Source: Candidatus Sumerlaeota bacterium
GTDB lineage: Bacteria; Sumerlaeota; Sumerlaeia; JADFCT01
Direction of reading: 5' to 3'
Length of the DNA stretch: 62,874 nt
NCBI GenBank assembly: GCA_026398575.1
Contig: JAPLSP010000035.1
Span: 1 to 62,874 of the forward strand
Shown here: piece after piece, positions 18,718 through 27,700 of the stretch
How the letters are laid out: every line of letters begins with the position of its first letter
Numbering within the stretch: position 1 is the stretch's first letter
Position numbers and translations under genes: made by a program
The notes under the pieces: generated by a model
Databases searched by the model: none
Seen by the model: the letters and a program-made list of their open reading frames with translations, nothing else
What the model was told of the DNA's origin: nothing

Positions 18718-19668
18718 TCACGGCTTGATGGACCGTTTTTCGGATTTGACAAGAATCCAATAGGTAATGCAGCCGATGATGACAAGGGCCATCATGAAAA
18801 AACTATACGCCACCGGCCAGGGGACGCCCTGCGTCATCATCGAAAATTCCGACATTCCGCCGATGCCCGCGAGGACATTGAGCGGCATGAAGACAACATT
18901 GATGATGGTCAGGCGTTTCATCAGCACGTTCAGGTTGTTGTTGACGATGGAGGCGCGCGCGTCCATCAGGCCCGCGAAGACGTTGGCATAGACTTGCGCC
19001 TGTTCGAGGCATTGCGCGTTTTCGATGGCCAAGTCATCCACATATTCCAGCATTTCGGCCGACAGGCCGTCGGACTGCGTATTGCGCGCGTTGGTTTTCA
19101 GCCGTTCGATCACGCGCCCGTTGGCGCTGTTGGCGTTGACGTAGTACACGAGGCTCTTTTCGATGGAGAACATTTGCAGCAGATGGCGGTTCTCCATCGA
19201 ACGGACGAGCTTGTTCTCGAGGTCATTGGCGATCATGTTGATGACCTGGAGGTGGCCGATGAAGTGCGAAATGCACAGCGAGAGAATGCGCAGGAAAAGC
19301 ATTTGAAGATTTTGCACTTTGGTGAACAACCGCCCCTCGAAGACCGTCATGTCTTCCGGCGCGATGATGATGAGGCGATCCTTGAAGAGGAATAACCCGA
19401 CGGAATCTATGTGAAAAGCGAGGCTGTCCACGGCGTTGTATCGGCGGGGATGCTTGAAGATCACCGCCAAATGATTGGGCTCCTGCTCGACGCGCGGGAG
19501 CTCGTCGCGGTCAAGGGACGAAGTCAGATTGTGCTCGTCAATCTGCCATTCGTTGATGAGCCGGGCGCGTTCGGCGTCGGTGAGATTGACGCACACCCAG
19601 ATGGGACCTTCCACGCCTTCCGGCGTCGCCTTCACGCGTCCCTGTTCCAGAACAAAGTATTGAATCAT
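18718..19668 (-). CDS. CorA-family divalent cation transporter with GMS instead of GMN
   Basis: 316 aa. I prefer ATG 19668 (MIQYFVLEQ) to ATG 19680: the four extra codons (MEAS) themselves contain the GGAGG ribosome-binding site. A soluble alpha/beta N-terminal domain (TPEGVEGPIWVCVNLTD), long stalk helices and two C-terminal membrane segments give the CorA architecture. The first segment is followed by GIGGMSEFSMM, where canonical CorA has GMN. The second segment is VAYSFFMMALVIIGCITYWIL, then a basic tail. CorA forms a pentameric Mg2+/Co2+ channel. GMN changes are known in divergent family members, including Zn2+ or efflux types, so the ion is uncertain. Confidence 0.8.
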   Translation of the reverse strand: MIQYFVLEQGRVKATPEGVEGPIWVCVNLTDAERARLINEWQIDEHNLTSSLDRDELPRVEQEPNHLAVIFKHPRRYNAVDSLAFHIDSVGLFLFKDRLIIIAPEDMTVFEGRLFTKVQNLQMLFLRILSLCISHFIGHLQVINMIANDLENKLVRSMENRHLLQMFSIEKSLVYYVNANSANGRVIERLKTNARNTQSDGLSAEMLEYVDDLAIENAQCLEQAQVYANVFAGLMDARASIVNNNLNVLMKRLTIINVVFMPLNVLAGIGGMSEFSMMTQGVPWPVAYSFFMMALVIIGCITYWILVKSEKRSIKP

Positions 19669-19898
19669 GCTCGCCTCCATCGGCCGTGGGCGATATTTAC
19701 GGATTCAGCGCGGGGGTGGCGGAAATGCCGTTGAAGCAGATTCGCGCGCCCCAATCATGCATGACAGTCGCGCCTATTGTCCCGAAAAAAAACAGGCGGT
19801 CAAGCGGGCAGATTCGTTGGAAGACTTGTTATTCGCCGCGTCCTGGTTGAGAATTCGGTTTTCTTGCTTGCACGGAGAAAACTCCGCATCGGGATGAG

Positions 19899-20960
19899 CT
19901 AATTCCGCCTCAGAACAATCTGCTCCCGGAGGCGCTTTTCGTCCTCGCCGGATCGCAAGGGCCAGAAGATTGTGGCGCCGTCGGCTTGGTTGGCCAAAAA
20001 GCCGTCCTTGGATTGCGCGCCGAGCCTGGGCAACGGCGCCTGCGGCGAATAGGGCAAATCCGCGGGCTTGGTCCACGGAACCGCCGCGCCTCCTTCAACA
20101 ACCAGCAAGGTGGATGCTGAATGAATAATGTCGGACTCGCGGAGTCCCTCCATTTGTTCCGCGCCGGGAATCCGCGTAAAGGGCGTCGCGTTGGGGCTGG
20201 AGAGCGGATGCTCGCCATCCCTCAGCTGAGCGACAAAGACCTGGAAATGCGTCATGCAGGTTGTGGCGGCGTCTCCCCCCAACGCATAAATACGCGGCAT
20301 TTCTCCTAGCAAGGTCTTGTTGGCGGGGCTGTCCCAAGGCTCGTCCAGTTTGAATCGCTCGTAGAGCGCCTCCTGCCCCAAAGATGGCAGAAGCAAAACC
20401 CTCCAGCTGAGCAGCGAAGCGCCGTCTTTGCCGCGAAGCGCCTGAGGCGGCAAATGACCGTCATGGTCCGCGGCAAAAAAATGCATGGCCAGTGCGATCT
20501 GATGCAGGTTCGCCCGGGTGATCGTTTTCCGGGCCTCGCGCTGGGCCGCGTTCATCGCAGGCACGCACAGCGCGATGATCATTGCCGTGTACAAAGCGAT
20601 TGCAATGCCATGCGCCAGGATCGCCTTCAGGACGCGAGTCCGCAATATCCACGGCACGACGGCCATGTGCACTGCGATGGCTATGACATACAAGATCACA
20701 AACGGCACAACGGGAAGATATATAGAGCCAACCATGAACTTCGACCGGTCAACCATCAGCAGGACGATGGCCGTTATGACCACGGAAGCGGAAAAATAAG
20801 CGGCCAGATAAGCCATCCAGCAACGGATGAATCCCACGCCTGGAAGCCGGACGATTTTGGAGGCCAGGTAAAGAAAGCATCCGCCGAAAAACGGCACGAC
20901 CAGCAATGCGAACATTACTCCGAGGATGAGCGCTGCCACGCTGCTGAAAACATTAATCAT
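19899..20960 (-). CDS. Polytopic membrane protein with DUF1559-type domain
   Basis: 353 aa; start ATG 20960 with GGAGG nine bases upstream. Four or five hydrophobic segments fill residues 1-140. The exposed part begins ALCVPAMNAAQREARKTITRA and continues NLHQIALAMHFFAADHDGHLPP, LSWRVLLLPSLGQEALYERF and LDEPWDSPANKTLL, the hallmark run of DUF1559 proteins of Planctomycetota and relatives. Those normally have a single type IV prepilin-like leader ahead of this point. Here a multi-span anchor replaces it. A cytoplasmic or periplasmic scaffold role is possible; the function of the family is unknown. Confidence 0.7.
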   Translation of the reverse strand: MINVFSSVAALILGVMFALLVVPFFGGCFLYLASKIVRLPGVGFIRCWMAYLAAYFSASVVITAIVLLMVDRSKFMVGSIYLPVVPFVILYVIAIAVHMAVVPWILRTRVLKAILAHGIAIALYTAMIIALCVPAMNAAQREARKTITRANLHQIALAMHFFAADHDGHLPPQALRGKDGASLLSWRVLLLPSLGQEALYERFKLDEPWDSPANKTLLGEMPRIYALGGDAATTCMTHFQVFVAQLRDGEHPLSSPNATPFTRIPGAEQMEGLRESDIIHSASTLLVVEGGAAVPWTKPADLPYSPQAPLPRLGAQSKDGFLANQADGATIFWPLRSGEDEKRLREQIVLRRN

Positions 20961-21007
20961 ATTGCCAATCCTCCAAACGCCGTCAAGATAAGGATGTTAG
21001 CAACACG

Positions 21008-21050
21008 CTATCTGCTCTTGCCCACGCAAAACAAGTCCTCGCTCGCGCCG
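21008..21050 (-). pseudogene. Remnant copy of the 3' end of a PQQ-propeller gene
   Basis: On the minus strand this reads SEDLFCVGKSR then stop. The intact PQQ gene at 22524-23858 ends SEDLFCVGKAK then stop. DNA identity is high over about 34 bp (21011-21044 against about 22531-22564). Both copies lie on the same strand and bracket the AAA ATPase gene, so this is either a leftover of a duplicated PQQ gene or one end of a target duplication. Confidence 0.5.
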
Positions 21051-21114
21051 CGTCGGCGCGTCAGCGGTATTTTCCCGATATCTGCGGGCCGATTTGCTGT
21101 TGTGCAGGCGCCCA

Positions 21115-22455
21115 TCAGTCTTCTCCCTTCAGCATCCACTCCCAGACTGGTTGCGCGATAACTCCCGGTGGAACCTCCGGCGGCATTGCGTCACGGGTCA
21201 GCGTGAGCAATCGCTTTGTTGCTTTTGGGTAATGACGACCTGCTTCGGCGAGGGCGCGCAGCTCGCGCTCTGTCGTTGCCGCGTCAGCCGCATCTGCGCA
21301 GACTTGGATTAATTCCATCTTGCCAGCGGCGCCGCGAGCCAAAAAATCCACTTCGTGTCCTTCGGGCGTGCGAATGTAGGTAACGCTCATTCTCCGCCGC
21401 TCCAGCTCCACCAATACAACCGTCTCCAGCGCATGGCCCGTGTTGGGTCTGCCCGTCCGGTCGAATATCGCGATCAAACCGGAATCCACGGGATACGTCT
21501 TGCGCGGATTCACCATTCTCTGTCGCTCAGAGGCCGCCTCCATCCATACTGTGCGCACCAGAAAGCAATCTTCCAAATGGGCCAGCAAGTGATGAACGGA
21601 ATCTTTGGAGATGCTCAGTCCCTGTGACTTCAAGGCCCTGTAAAATTTCTCCACGCTGAAAAGGCTTGCCGCATTGCCGAGCAGATGCCGCGTCATCCAG
21701 CGCAGGCCAACGATGTTGGTGACTCCATGCCGTTCCACGACATCCCGAAGCACGGCCACGTCCACGTAGTCAAGCAAGAGACGCTGGCGCGTCGCGGTAT
21801 CGAGGCCCTGCGCTTCCGGGAAACCTCCGGCGGCAAGGTACTCAAGAAAGGCGCCTTCAATCCTTGAGCGCTCCGAGGAAGGCAGAAATTCCGGTTGCGC
21901 AGGGATGGCCTGTTTTTGGTGTCGCAGATATTCCTCAAAGCTGAAGGGATGGATCACGACTTCCCACGCCCGTCCACGCATGGCAGTGGCCAGCTCGCGG
22001 CTCAGCAATGAAGCTGATGAGCCGCTGATAAATATCTCAATCTTCTCAGAATCAATCAGCCTGCGCAAAAAGCGTTCCCAGCCAGGAACAGCCTGAATCT
22101 CATCGAAACACCAAGTGACTGTTTTCTTTCCGCGCAACGCCGGAAAACGGCGATAATATTCCTCAATCAGCAAATGGAGGTCTTTGGCCGCAAGCCCCGC
22201 CAGCTGCTCATCTTCAAAGTTGATATAGGGCAGACGCTCGCGTTCCACGCCATGCTTAAGCCGCTCCTGCCGGATTTGGTGAAGGAATGTCGTCTTACCG
22301 GAGCGACGCATGCCGATCACGGCCGTGGCCTTCCCAGAAAGGCTCACGGCCCCATAAATCCGGCGTTGGGTGGAGTCTGGAAACGGGGCCGACAGGGAAT
22401 CGGCCAATTTTTCAGCCAGACGCGCCCGAAAGGATTGCGAAACGTTATCAATCAT
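21115..22455 (-). CDS. AAA ATPase with DUF4143-type C-terminus
   Basis: 446 aa. Walker A is GMRRSGKTT (residues 48-56) and Walker B WCFDEIQ (about 118-124); the sensor-like ISGSSASLLSRELATAMRGR and PFSFEEYL motifs follow. The C-terminal half (VDFLARGAAGKMELIQVC) is the DUF4143 portion with a PD-(D/E)xK-like fold. This large family is common, patchily distributed and probably horizontally exchanged; its function is unknown. Two related palindromes lie immediately upstream (22469-22487, 22501-22521) and a piece of the neighbouring gene's 3' end lies just downstream, suggesting a mobile cassette. Confidence 0.85.
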   Translation of the reverse strand: MIDNVSQSFRARLAEKLADSLSAPFPDSTQRRIYGAVSLSGKATAVIGMRRSGKTTFLHQIRQERLKHGVERERLPYINFEDEQLAGLAAKDLHLLIEEYYRRFPALRGKKTVTWCFDEIQAVPGWERFLRRLIDSEKIEIFISGSSASLLSRELATAMRGRAWEVVIHPFSFEEYLRHQKQAIPAQPEFLPSSERSRIEGAFLEYLAAGGFPEAQGLDTATRQRLLLDYVDVAVLRDVVERHGVTNIVGLRWMTRHLLGNAASLFSVEKFYRALKSQGLSISKDSVHHLLAHLEDCFLVRTVWMEAASERQRMVNPRKTYPVDSGLIAIFDRTGRPNTGHALETVVLVELERRRMSVTYIRTPEGHEVDFLARGAAGKMELIQVCADAADAATTERELRALAEAGRHYPKATKRLLTLTRDAMPPEVPPGVIAQPVWEWMLKGED

Positions 22456-22468
22456 AGCGGCGATACTT

Positions 22469-22487
22469 TATCCTTCCAGGAAGGATA
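22469..22487 (-). promoter_or_regulatory. Perfect palindrome upstream of the AAA ATPase
   Basis: TATCCTTCC-A-GGAAGGATA, a perfect 9+1+9 palindrome 14 bases before the start codon. Its GGAAGG half is the only ribosome-binding-like sequence available. It may be an operator or a hairpin hiding the ribosome-binding site, which would give autoregulation. Confidence 0.55.
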
Positions 22488-22500
22488 ATATCAAGCCTTT

Positions 22501-22521
22501 TTCTCCTTATAGGAAGGAGAA
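22501..22521. promoter_or_regulatory. Second, related inverted repeat
   Basis: TTCTCCTT and AAGGAGAA (8 bp) around ATAGG, sharing the TCCTT/AAGGA core of the palindrome 14 bp away. It sits in the 68-bp gap between the PQQ gene stop and the ATPase start. A T run follows only on the + strand, where no gene ends, so a tandem operator is preferred to a terminator. Confidence 0.45.
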
Positions 22522-22523
22522 TT

Positions 22524-23858
22524 TTATTTTGCTTTTCCCACGCAAAAAAGGTCCTCGCTCGTGCGGATAAAAAGACATTGATCGGCGATGGCGATGGAGG
22601 CGCACTCTTTCGAGCCGCCCATCAGCGCCATGGACAATATCTTGAACTCATCGCCCGCCTTCACGACGACGGCTTCGCCTTTCATGCTGATGCAATAGAT
22701 CTTGCCGTCGCCGGCCGTGGGCGAACTACGGATAATGCCGGTGGCCCCCAGATCGCCTTCCCAGATTTTTTCGCCGGTTTTTGGATTCAGGCACGTCATG
22801 ATTCTTTTGTTGTCGTGAATTATGTACAACCGCCCTTGATAGAAAAGCGGCGTTGGCGTGTCGGCGGTATTGCCCTGGTATCTCCAGGCCAGTTTGTCGT
22901 CGGGCAGGCGTCCCTGGCCGTTCTGGGGCACCGCGACCGCAACGACCGGGGCGAACTTGGGCCGCGGGATGATGATGTTTCCCTCGGCCACCACCGGCGA
23001 CGGCACGATGCGCAAATTGCCGCGATGCTCTGGAGCATAACAAAAGCGCCAATACTCTTCGCCCGTATCGGGGTTGTGCGCCGTCACATAATCGGCGCCC
23101 AACAGCAATATCTCTTCGCGGCCATGATTGCTGAATGGGATCGGCGTGGCGTAGGACTCGAGCGACTCGCCGACGGCGTCGCTTTTGCGCGGCTGTTTCC
23201 AAAGGTCCTTGCCCGTTGCGGAATCCGTGCAGAGCAGGTATGAGCCCTTCGATTTCGGCTGGTCCTTGGGGGCAAAGGCGTACGGTTTGACGGTGTCCAT
23301 GACGGCGACGTAGAGTTTGCCTTTATAGAGCAGGGGGCTTGCGCCGTAGTCCCACAAGATGTTCCATGTGCCGTGTTCTTTTTGCAGGTTGCGCGCCCAG
23401 AGGATGTTCCCGCCTTCGTCCAGGCAGGCCAGGTCGCCCGTGCCGTAGAGAAACCAGGAGCGCTTCCCATCGCTGACGGGCGAGGCCGAGGCCCAGGTGT
23501 TTTGCTGGCGCACCTCGCGCGTGGTCGCGGCCACTTGCTTCTTCCATAGAATCTTGCCTGACTTGCGTTCCAGACACATCGCCACGAGGCCGGTCCCATT
23601 CTCGATCTTCTCGGTGGTGTTGATGAAAATCCTGTCGCCAATCACAATCGGCGTCGCGGCGCCATCATCACCCTTGATGGGCGTTCGCCAGAGCACGTTT
23701 TCCGTCTGGTCGAAGCGCTCGGGCAGATTGGTCTCGTCGGACGAACCGTCATAATGCGGCCCGCGCCAGTTGGGCCAATCGCCCGCCCAGGCCGGCGACG
23801 GTGGGGACGCCAAACATAAAAACAAAATAAGCAATTCGAGAACTTTTTTTGAAAACAT
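22524..23858 (-). CDS. Secreted PQQ-like beta-propeller protein
   Basis: 444 aa. A signal peptide ends SPAWA and is followed by DWPNWRGPHYDGSS, the usual opening of this family. Propeller blades of the PQQ/BamB type follow (for example VAMCLERKSGKILWKKQV, LLCTDSATGKDLWKQP, MTCLNPKTGEKIWEGDLG), ending with SEDLFCVGKAK. It is a periplasmic or outer-membrane-associated eight-blade-type propeller. Some relatives are quinoprotein dehydrogenases, but no heme or clear PQQ ligand set is visible, so a binding or scaffold role is likelier. The ribosome-binding site (GGAAGGAA) is rather far, about 14 bases, from the ATG. Confidence 0.8.
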   Translation of the reverse strand: MFSKKVLELLILFLCLASPPSPAWAGDWPNWRGPHYDGSSDETNLPERFDQTENVLWRTPIKGDDGAATPIVIGDRIFINTTEKIENGTGLVAMCLERKSGKILWKKQVAATTREVRQQNTWASASPVSDGKRSWFLYGTGDLACLDEGGNILWARNLQKEHGTWNILWDYGASPLLYKGKLYVAVMDTVKPYAFAPKDQPKSKGSYLLCTDSATGKDLWKQPRKSDAVGESLESYATPIPFSNHGREEILLLGADYVTAHNPDTGEEYWRFCYAPEHRGNLRIVPSPVVAEGNIIIPRPKFAPVVAVAVPQNGQGRLPDDKLAWRYQGNTADTPTPLFYQGRLYIIHDNKRIMTCLNPKTGEKIWEGDLGATGIIRSSPTAGDGKIYCISMKGEAVVVKAGDEFKILSMALMGGSKECASIAIADQCLFIRTSEDLFCVGKAK

Positions 23859-23916
23859 GATGATCCGAGAATTCCTTCCTGTTATTCCGCTATCAGTTTA
23901 GCGCGCGTAAACGCAA

Positions 23917-23944
23917 AGGCCGCCCGGATATTTCCCGGCGGCCT
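23917..23944 (-). terminator. Hairpin downstream of higA
   Basis: AGGCCGCC (23917-23924) pairs with GGCGGCCT (23937-23944) around a 12-nt loop. On the minus strand it is followed by TTTGCGTTTACG. It is positioned to end the higBA transcript, but the T tract is short. Confidence 0.4.
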
Positions 23945-24016
23945 CCATTTCCTCCCGACGCATCCGACTGATTATTTTTGAATATGACATTGCGCCACGT
24001 AGAAACACACGCCTAT

Positions 24017-24304
24017 CTAGGCTGCCCGGCGAACCTGTTTCCGCCCCGCGAATTCATCGTAATTCCGCTGCATGGCAATCCAAAACGACGCTGGAACCAG
24101 AGGGAATTCATGCTCCAATTGCCGGGCGAGTTCGTCCGTGATGGCGGCATGGCAGTGGATGATGTCACTAACAGTCTGCACCGGACATCCCAAATGCCCG
24201 GCCATATCGGCCATGCTGATCCCTTGCTCCTCCAGCATCTCCTCCAGCGTCTCGCCTGGATGCGACGCCCGGTCCGGCTTGTATTCGTTGATAAATTTAG
24301 CCAT
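24017..24304 (-). CDS. higA: HigA-type antitoxin (XRE family)
   Basis: 95 aa. Start 24304 (MAKFINEYKPDRASHPGE) is supported by GGAGG six bases upstream; the upstream in-frame start at 24322 adds six residues inside higB. The conserved HPGETLEEMLEEQGIS opening and the helix-turn-helix (MADMAGHLGCPVQTVSDIIH) identify the HigA/VapI-type antitoxin, which binds the toxin and represses the operon. It overlaps the toxin gene by eight bases, so translation is coupled. The order is toxin first, as usual for higBA. Confidence 0.9.
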   Translation of the reverse strand: MAKFINEYKPDRASHPGETLEEMLEEQGISMADMAGHLGCPVQTVSDIIHCHAAITDELARQLEHEFPLVPASFWIAMQRNYDEFAGRKQVRRAA

Positions 24305-24599
24305 GATAATCCTCCACTTCAATCAATTTCACCGCCGTCACTTTTTCCAGGTCCAGCCAGCCGTCCTCCGAGATCGGAAGCGGATCGCCAAGCGGCTCCA
24401 GAATAAGCCGCATGGGATGTTCCAGGTCGAGCGCCCATTGCCCTTTGCGATCCGCGACAAGCGCATGCAGCCGGCCAGGCAGCGCTTTCATGACCTGCAT
24501 GTTATCCGCAAGCCTTAGACCGTCAAGGCGCTTCAAAAGCTTGCCGCGCGGCCTCGCGCACATCTTCCGGATCTTGTTGTTCCCGAAAACGATTTCCAT
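24297..24599 (-). CDS. higB: HigB-type mRNA interferase toxin
   Basis: 100 aa, ATG 24599 with GAGG five bases upstream. HigB/RelE fold: LLKRLDGLRLADNMQVM, then the family signature LPGRLHALVADRKGQWALD, LEHPMRLILEP, and the closing KLIEVEDYHG. The conserved Arg/His and the RLILEP strand are intact, so the toxin is probably active. Together with higA it forms a type II toxin-antitoxin module between the PQQ gene and the giant dockerin protein. Confidence 0.88.
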   Translation of the reverse strand: MEIVFGNNKIRKMCARPRGKLLKRLDGLRLADNMQVMKALPGRLHALVADRKGQWALDLEHPMRLILEPLGDPLPISEDGWLDLEKVTAVKLIEVEDYHG

Positions 24600-24741
24600 T
24601 CGCGCCTCGCCAAGTGAAACTATTAGCGATATGACAGACTGATTTCAACCAGAGATTGGGGAATACCGGGATAATCATGACTTGGGAGAAGTATGGCATG
24701 AAACCATAAAAGCGCATCTCGATGTCCGGATCAAATCTTCA

Positions 24742-27700
24742 TTAATTCCCAGCGTCACGATGTAGTAGAAAGATGAGATCCGCCGCGTTTATGCTGCCGT
24801 CGCGGTTGACGTCGGCGGCGATTTTTTGGTCGGCGTCCAGTTCGATCCTGCCGGCCAGGTAATCCATCAGCAGCGTCCGGTTCAGCGTATAGAAACCGGT
24901 AAAGACAACCGTCGCGTCTTTCGCGAGATCGGCTCTCATCGGATTTATCGTCGGCATGTCATAGTTGGGAACCGGCAGCCATGTGATAGAGACCGCGCCT
25001 GTGTTCACGCCGGTGATCGTCGTGGCGCCGGTTCCGGAGGTCACCTGGCCGATGCCATCGGTCAGCGTCCACGAAGCGGCCGGCGGCGCCACGTTCACAA
25101 CGACCGTGCCTGTATCATGATCGCGAATCTGGAAGGGACCATAGTCCAACGTCTGCGCGCCGGCCTCGCCCGCTTCGTTGAAGGATTGCAGGTGCAGATA
25201 ATAATTGCCCGCAACGGTCGGCACAAAGGCCAGCGTCCCGGCGACCCATTCATTCTCGCCGCCGTCAAAGACATGCCCCGCCAACGCATCCCACACGTAA
25301 CGGAACTTGTTCACCATGAAGGCGCTCCCGCCATGAGTCCCGGCGCCAAATCCGGCCGGATTCCAGAAGGTTGGCACGATGCCGACGGGATAAGGAGTCG
25401 AGATGGAGCGATCGGATGCGATGTTGTTCCCCGCCGACGGGGCTGCGGCCAGCGTGTATCGAGCGTCCGCGAACGCCGCTGTTTCATTCCCGCCACCGTT
25501 GCGCGACGCGCCCGAGAATTGATACAGCGTATTCGGCGTCAGGCCGCCCGACTCCCACGGCGTGTTTTCCTGCCGCCAGCCGCTGTCGGTTCCTGCAACC
25601 GCATTGATGAAGGAAAGGCCTGAAGAACCGGCGCTCAGATTGCTCGGAGCGTTGGAGGCGGCCACCGAGATGGAAGTGTCGCTGACGGATGAGAACGTCA
25701 GAGCGCTGACCGCTTCGATCAGCGTCCAGGTTGTGTAGTTCGCGGTCTTGCTGCTGTCTCCGTCGCTGCTGGCAGACGCCACTTGCATCGAGTATTGCGC
25801 GTTCGGCGCCAACCCGTCGTGGCGCCACTCCTGGATGTTCGCAGTCGTGGTCGTTTGCAGCGTTGACGGCGCGCTTGTTCCCGGATCGTCCCAAACCCTG
25901 AAGCCCAGTTCAAAGAGGGAATTATCCTGCCACGTCCATGTGATCGTGTTCACGCCGATGTTCTTCGCGCCGGGATTTGCCGGCGCCGGCGGAATCGCAA
26001 AGGATCTGGGCGCCGCGCTATAGGTCGAACCGATTTGCGCGCAAGGAACCGTGATCGCGTAAATCTGCCTGCCGTTCTCGATGCGTATCGGCTGGGCGGC
26101 GGCGCCGCCGATCCGTTCGATGCCGCCTGCTTCCTTGTTCGCGGGATAGTCTGCCGGATAGATCAGCCGCAGGGCGATAAAATCCGTGTATGAGGCGCCA
26201 TAAGCCGCCACATCGTCCTCGCTGAATTCGATTCGCAGCGCCGCGCCCGTTCCAGTGAACTGCGCGCCTTCGGGCCCCAGCGCAAACGCGCCATTGACGC
26301 GCGCGCCGCCTAACCGGATTTCTGGAGCGCGATCCATTGTAACGATCACAGGCAGGCCGCCTGCGAAGGAAACCACCGTTCCCGCGTCGGTCATCAAGGA
26401 GGGCTTGTAGAAGCCATCGGCGTCATCGCCGAGCGTCATCGCGCCCGGATTGGCCGGCATTGAAATCTGCGAGCGGTTCACGCGCGGCTGCCAGCACGCG
26501 AAGAATCCCGAGGATTTTCCGCCGGCCATTGCGAAAAGACCGCCGGCGAAAAGCGCATTGCGATCCACCGTCAGCGCCGAGACCCAGATGTCCATGCCCG
26601 TTCCCAGCGGCGACCACAGCGTCCCATCCCACTTCGCGATACTATACGCCGATGCTCCGCCTGCGGTGGTGAAATTGCCGCCTGCATAGACGTTGCCCGC
26701 CCCGTCCACCGCCAGGGCTTGCAGCGACGCATTCATTCCCGTTCCCAGCGCCGACCAGGACGATCCATCCCATCGGGCGATATACTTGGCGGGCGCCCCA
26801 CCGGCGGTCCAGAAGCCGCCGGCGGCGTAGATATGACCCGCCCCATCCGCTGCAAGAGCCCGAACCGTACCGTCCGTTCTCGCTCCCATTGCAGACCAAG
26901 ATGCTCCATTCCACTTGGCGAGGTAATTGGCCGACTTTCCGCCTGCGAACGAAAAATCTCCTCCGGCATAAAGCACGCCCTTCTCGTCCACGGCAAGGGC
27001 CAGAACCATGTCATCCATTCCCGATCCCAACGCCGACCATGAGGCGCCGTCCCACTTTGCAACGCAATTGGCCGGACGTCCGTCCGCCGTGGTGAAATTG
27101 CCGCCGGCATAGACGGCGCCCGCTCCATCCACCGCCAAGGCATAGACAACGCCATCCGTACCCGATCCGAGAGCAGTCCATGACGTTCCGTCCCACTTTG
27201 CGATGTGATTTGCCGGCTTTCCTCCCGCCATTGTGAAAACGCCGCCGGCGTAAAGATTGCCCAGCCCATCCGTCGCCAAAGCCTCAACCGCGCCATATTT
27301 CATACCCGTCCCCAAAGGCGCCCAGTATGAGCCGTTCCACATCGCGATATTGTTCGCCAATACCGCGCCCGCCGAGGTAAAGAAGCCTCCGGCATAAATG
27401 TTCCCTGCCACATCCCGGGCCAGGGCAAGGATGGGTTGATTCACTCCCGCCGTTGCGAACTGGTCATCCCAATATACGTCGCTTGGATCGCTTTCCGGGC
27501 CGGAGGCGCCTTGGATCGCAATGCTGAACCGCCCCGACGTGGACCAGTTGCCGGAATCATCGAGCTCCTGGACGTACAGCGTATAAACGCCGTCCATCAG
27601 CGGCGAAGCGGGCGTGAAGGAAAGCGCCCCCGTCAGCGCCCATGCGCCCGACGTCACATCGAGCTCATAGCGGAAAAGACCAATGCCGCCGCCGCCCGGG

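Noticed and set aside
22501..22521. Intrinsic terminator for the PQQ gene
   Set aside because: The T run follows the hairpin only on the plus strand, where no gene ends; on the gene's own strand it is followed by A residues.
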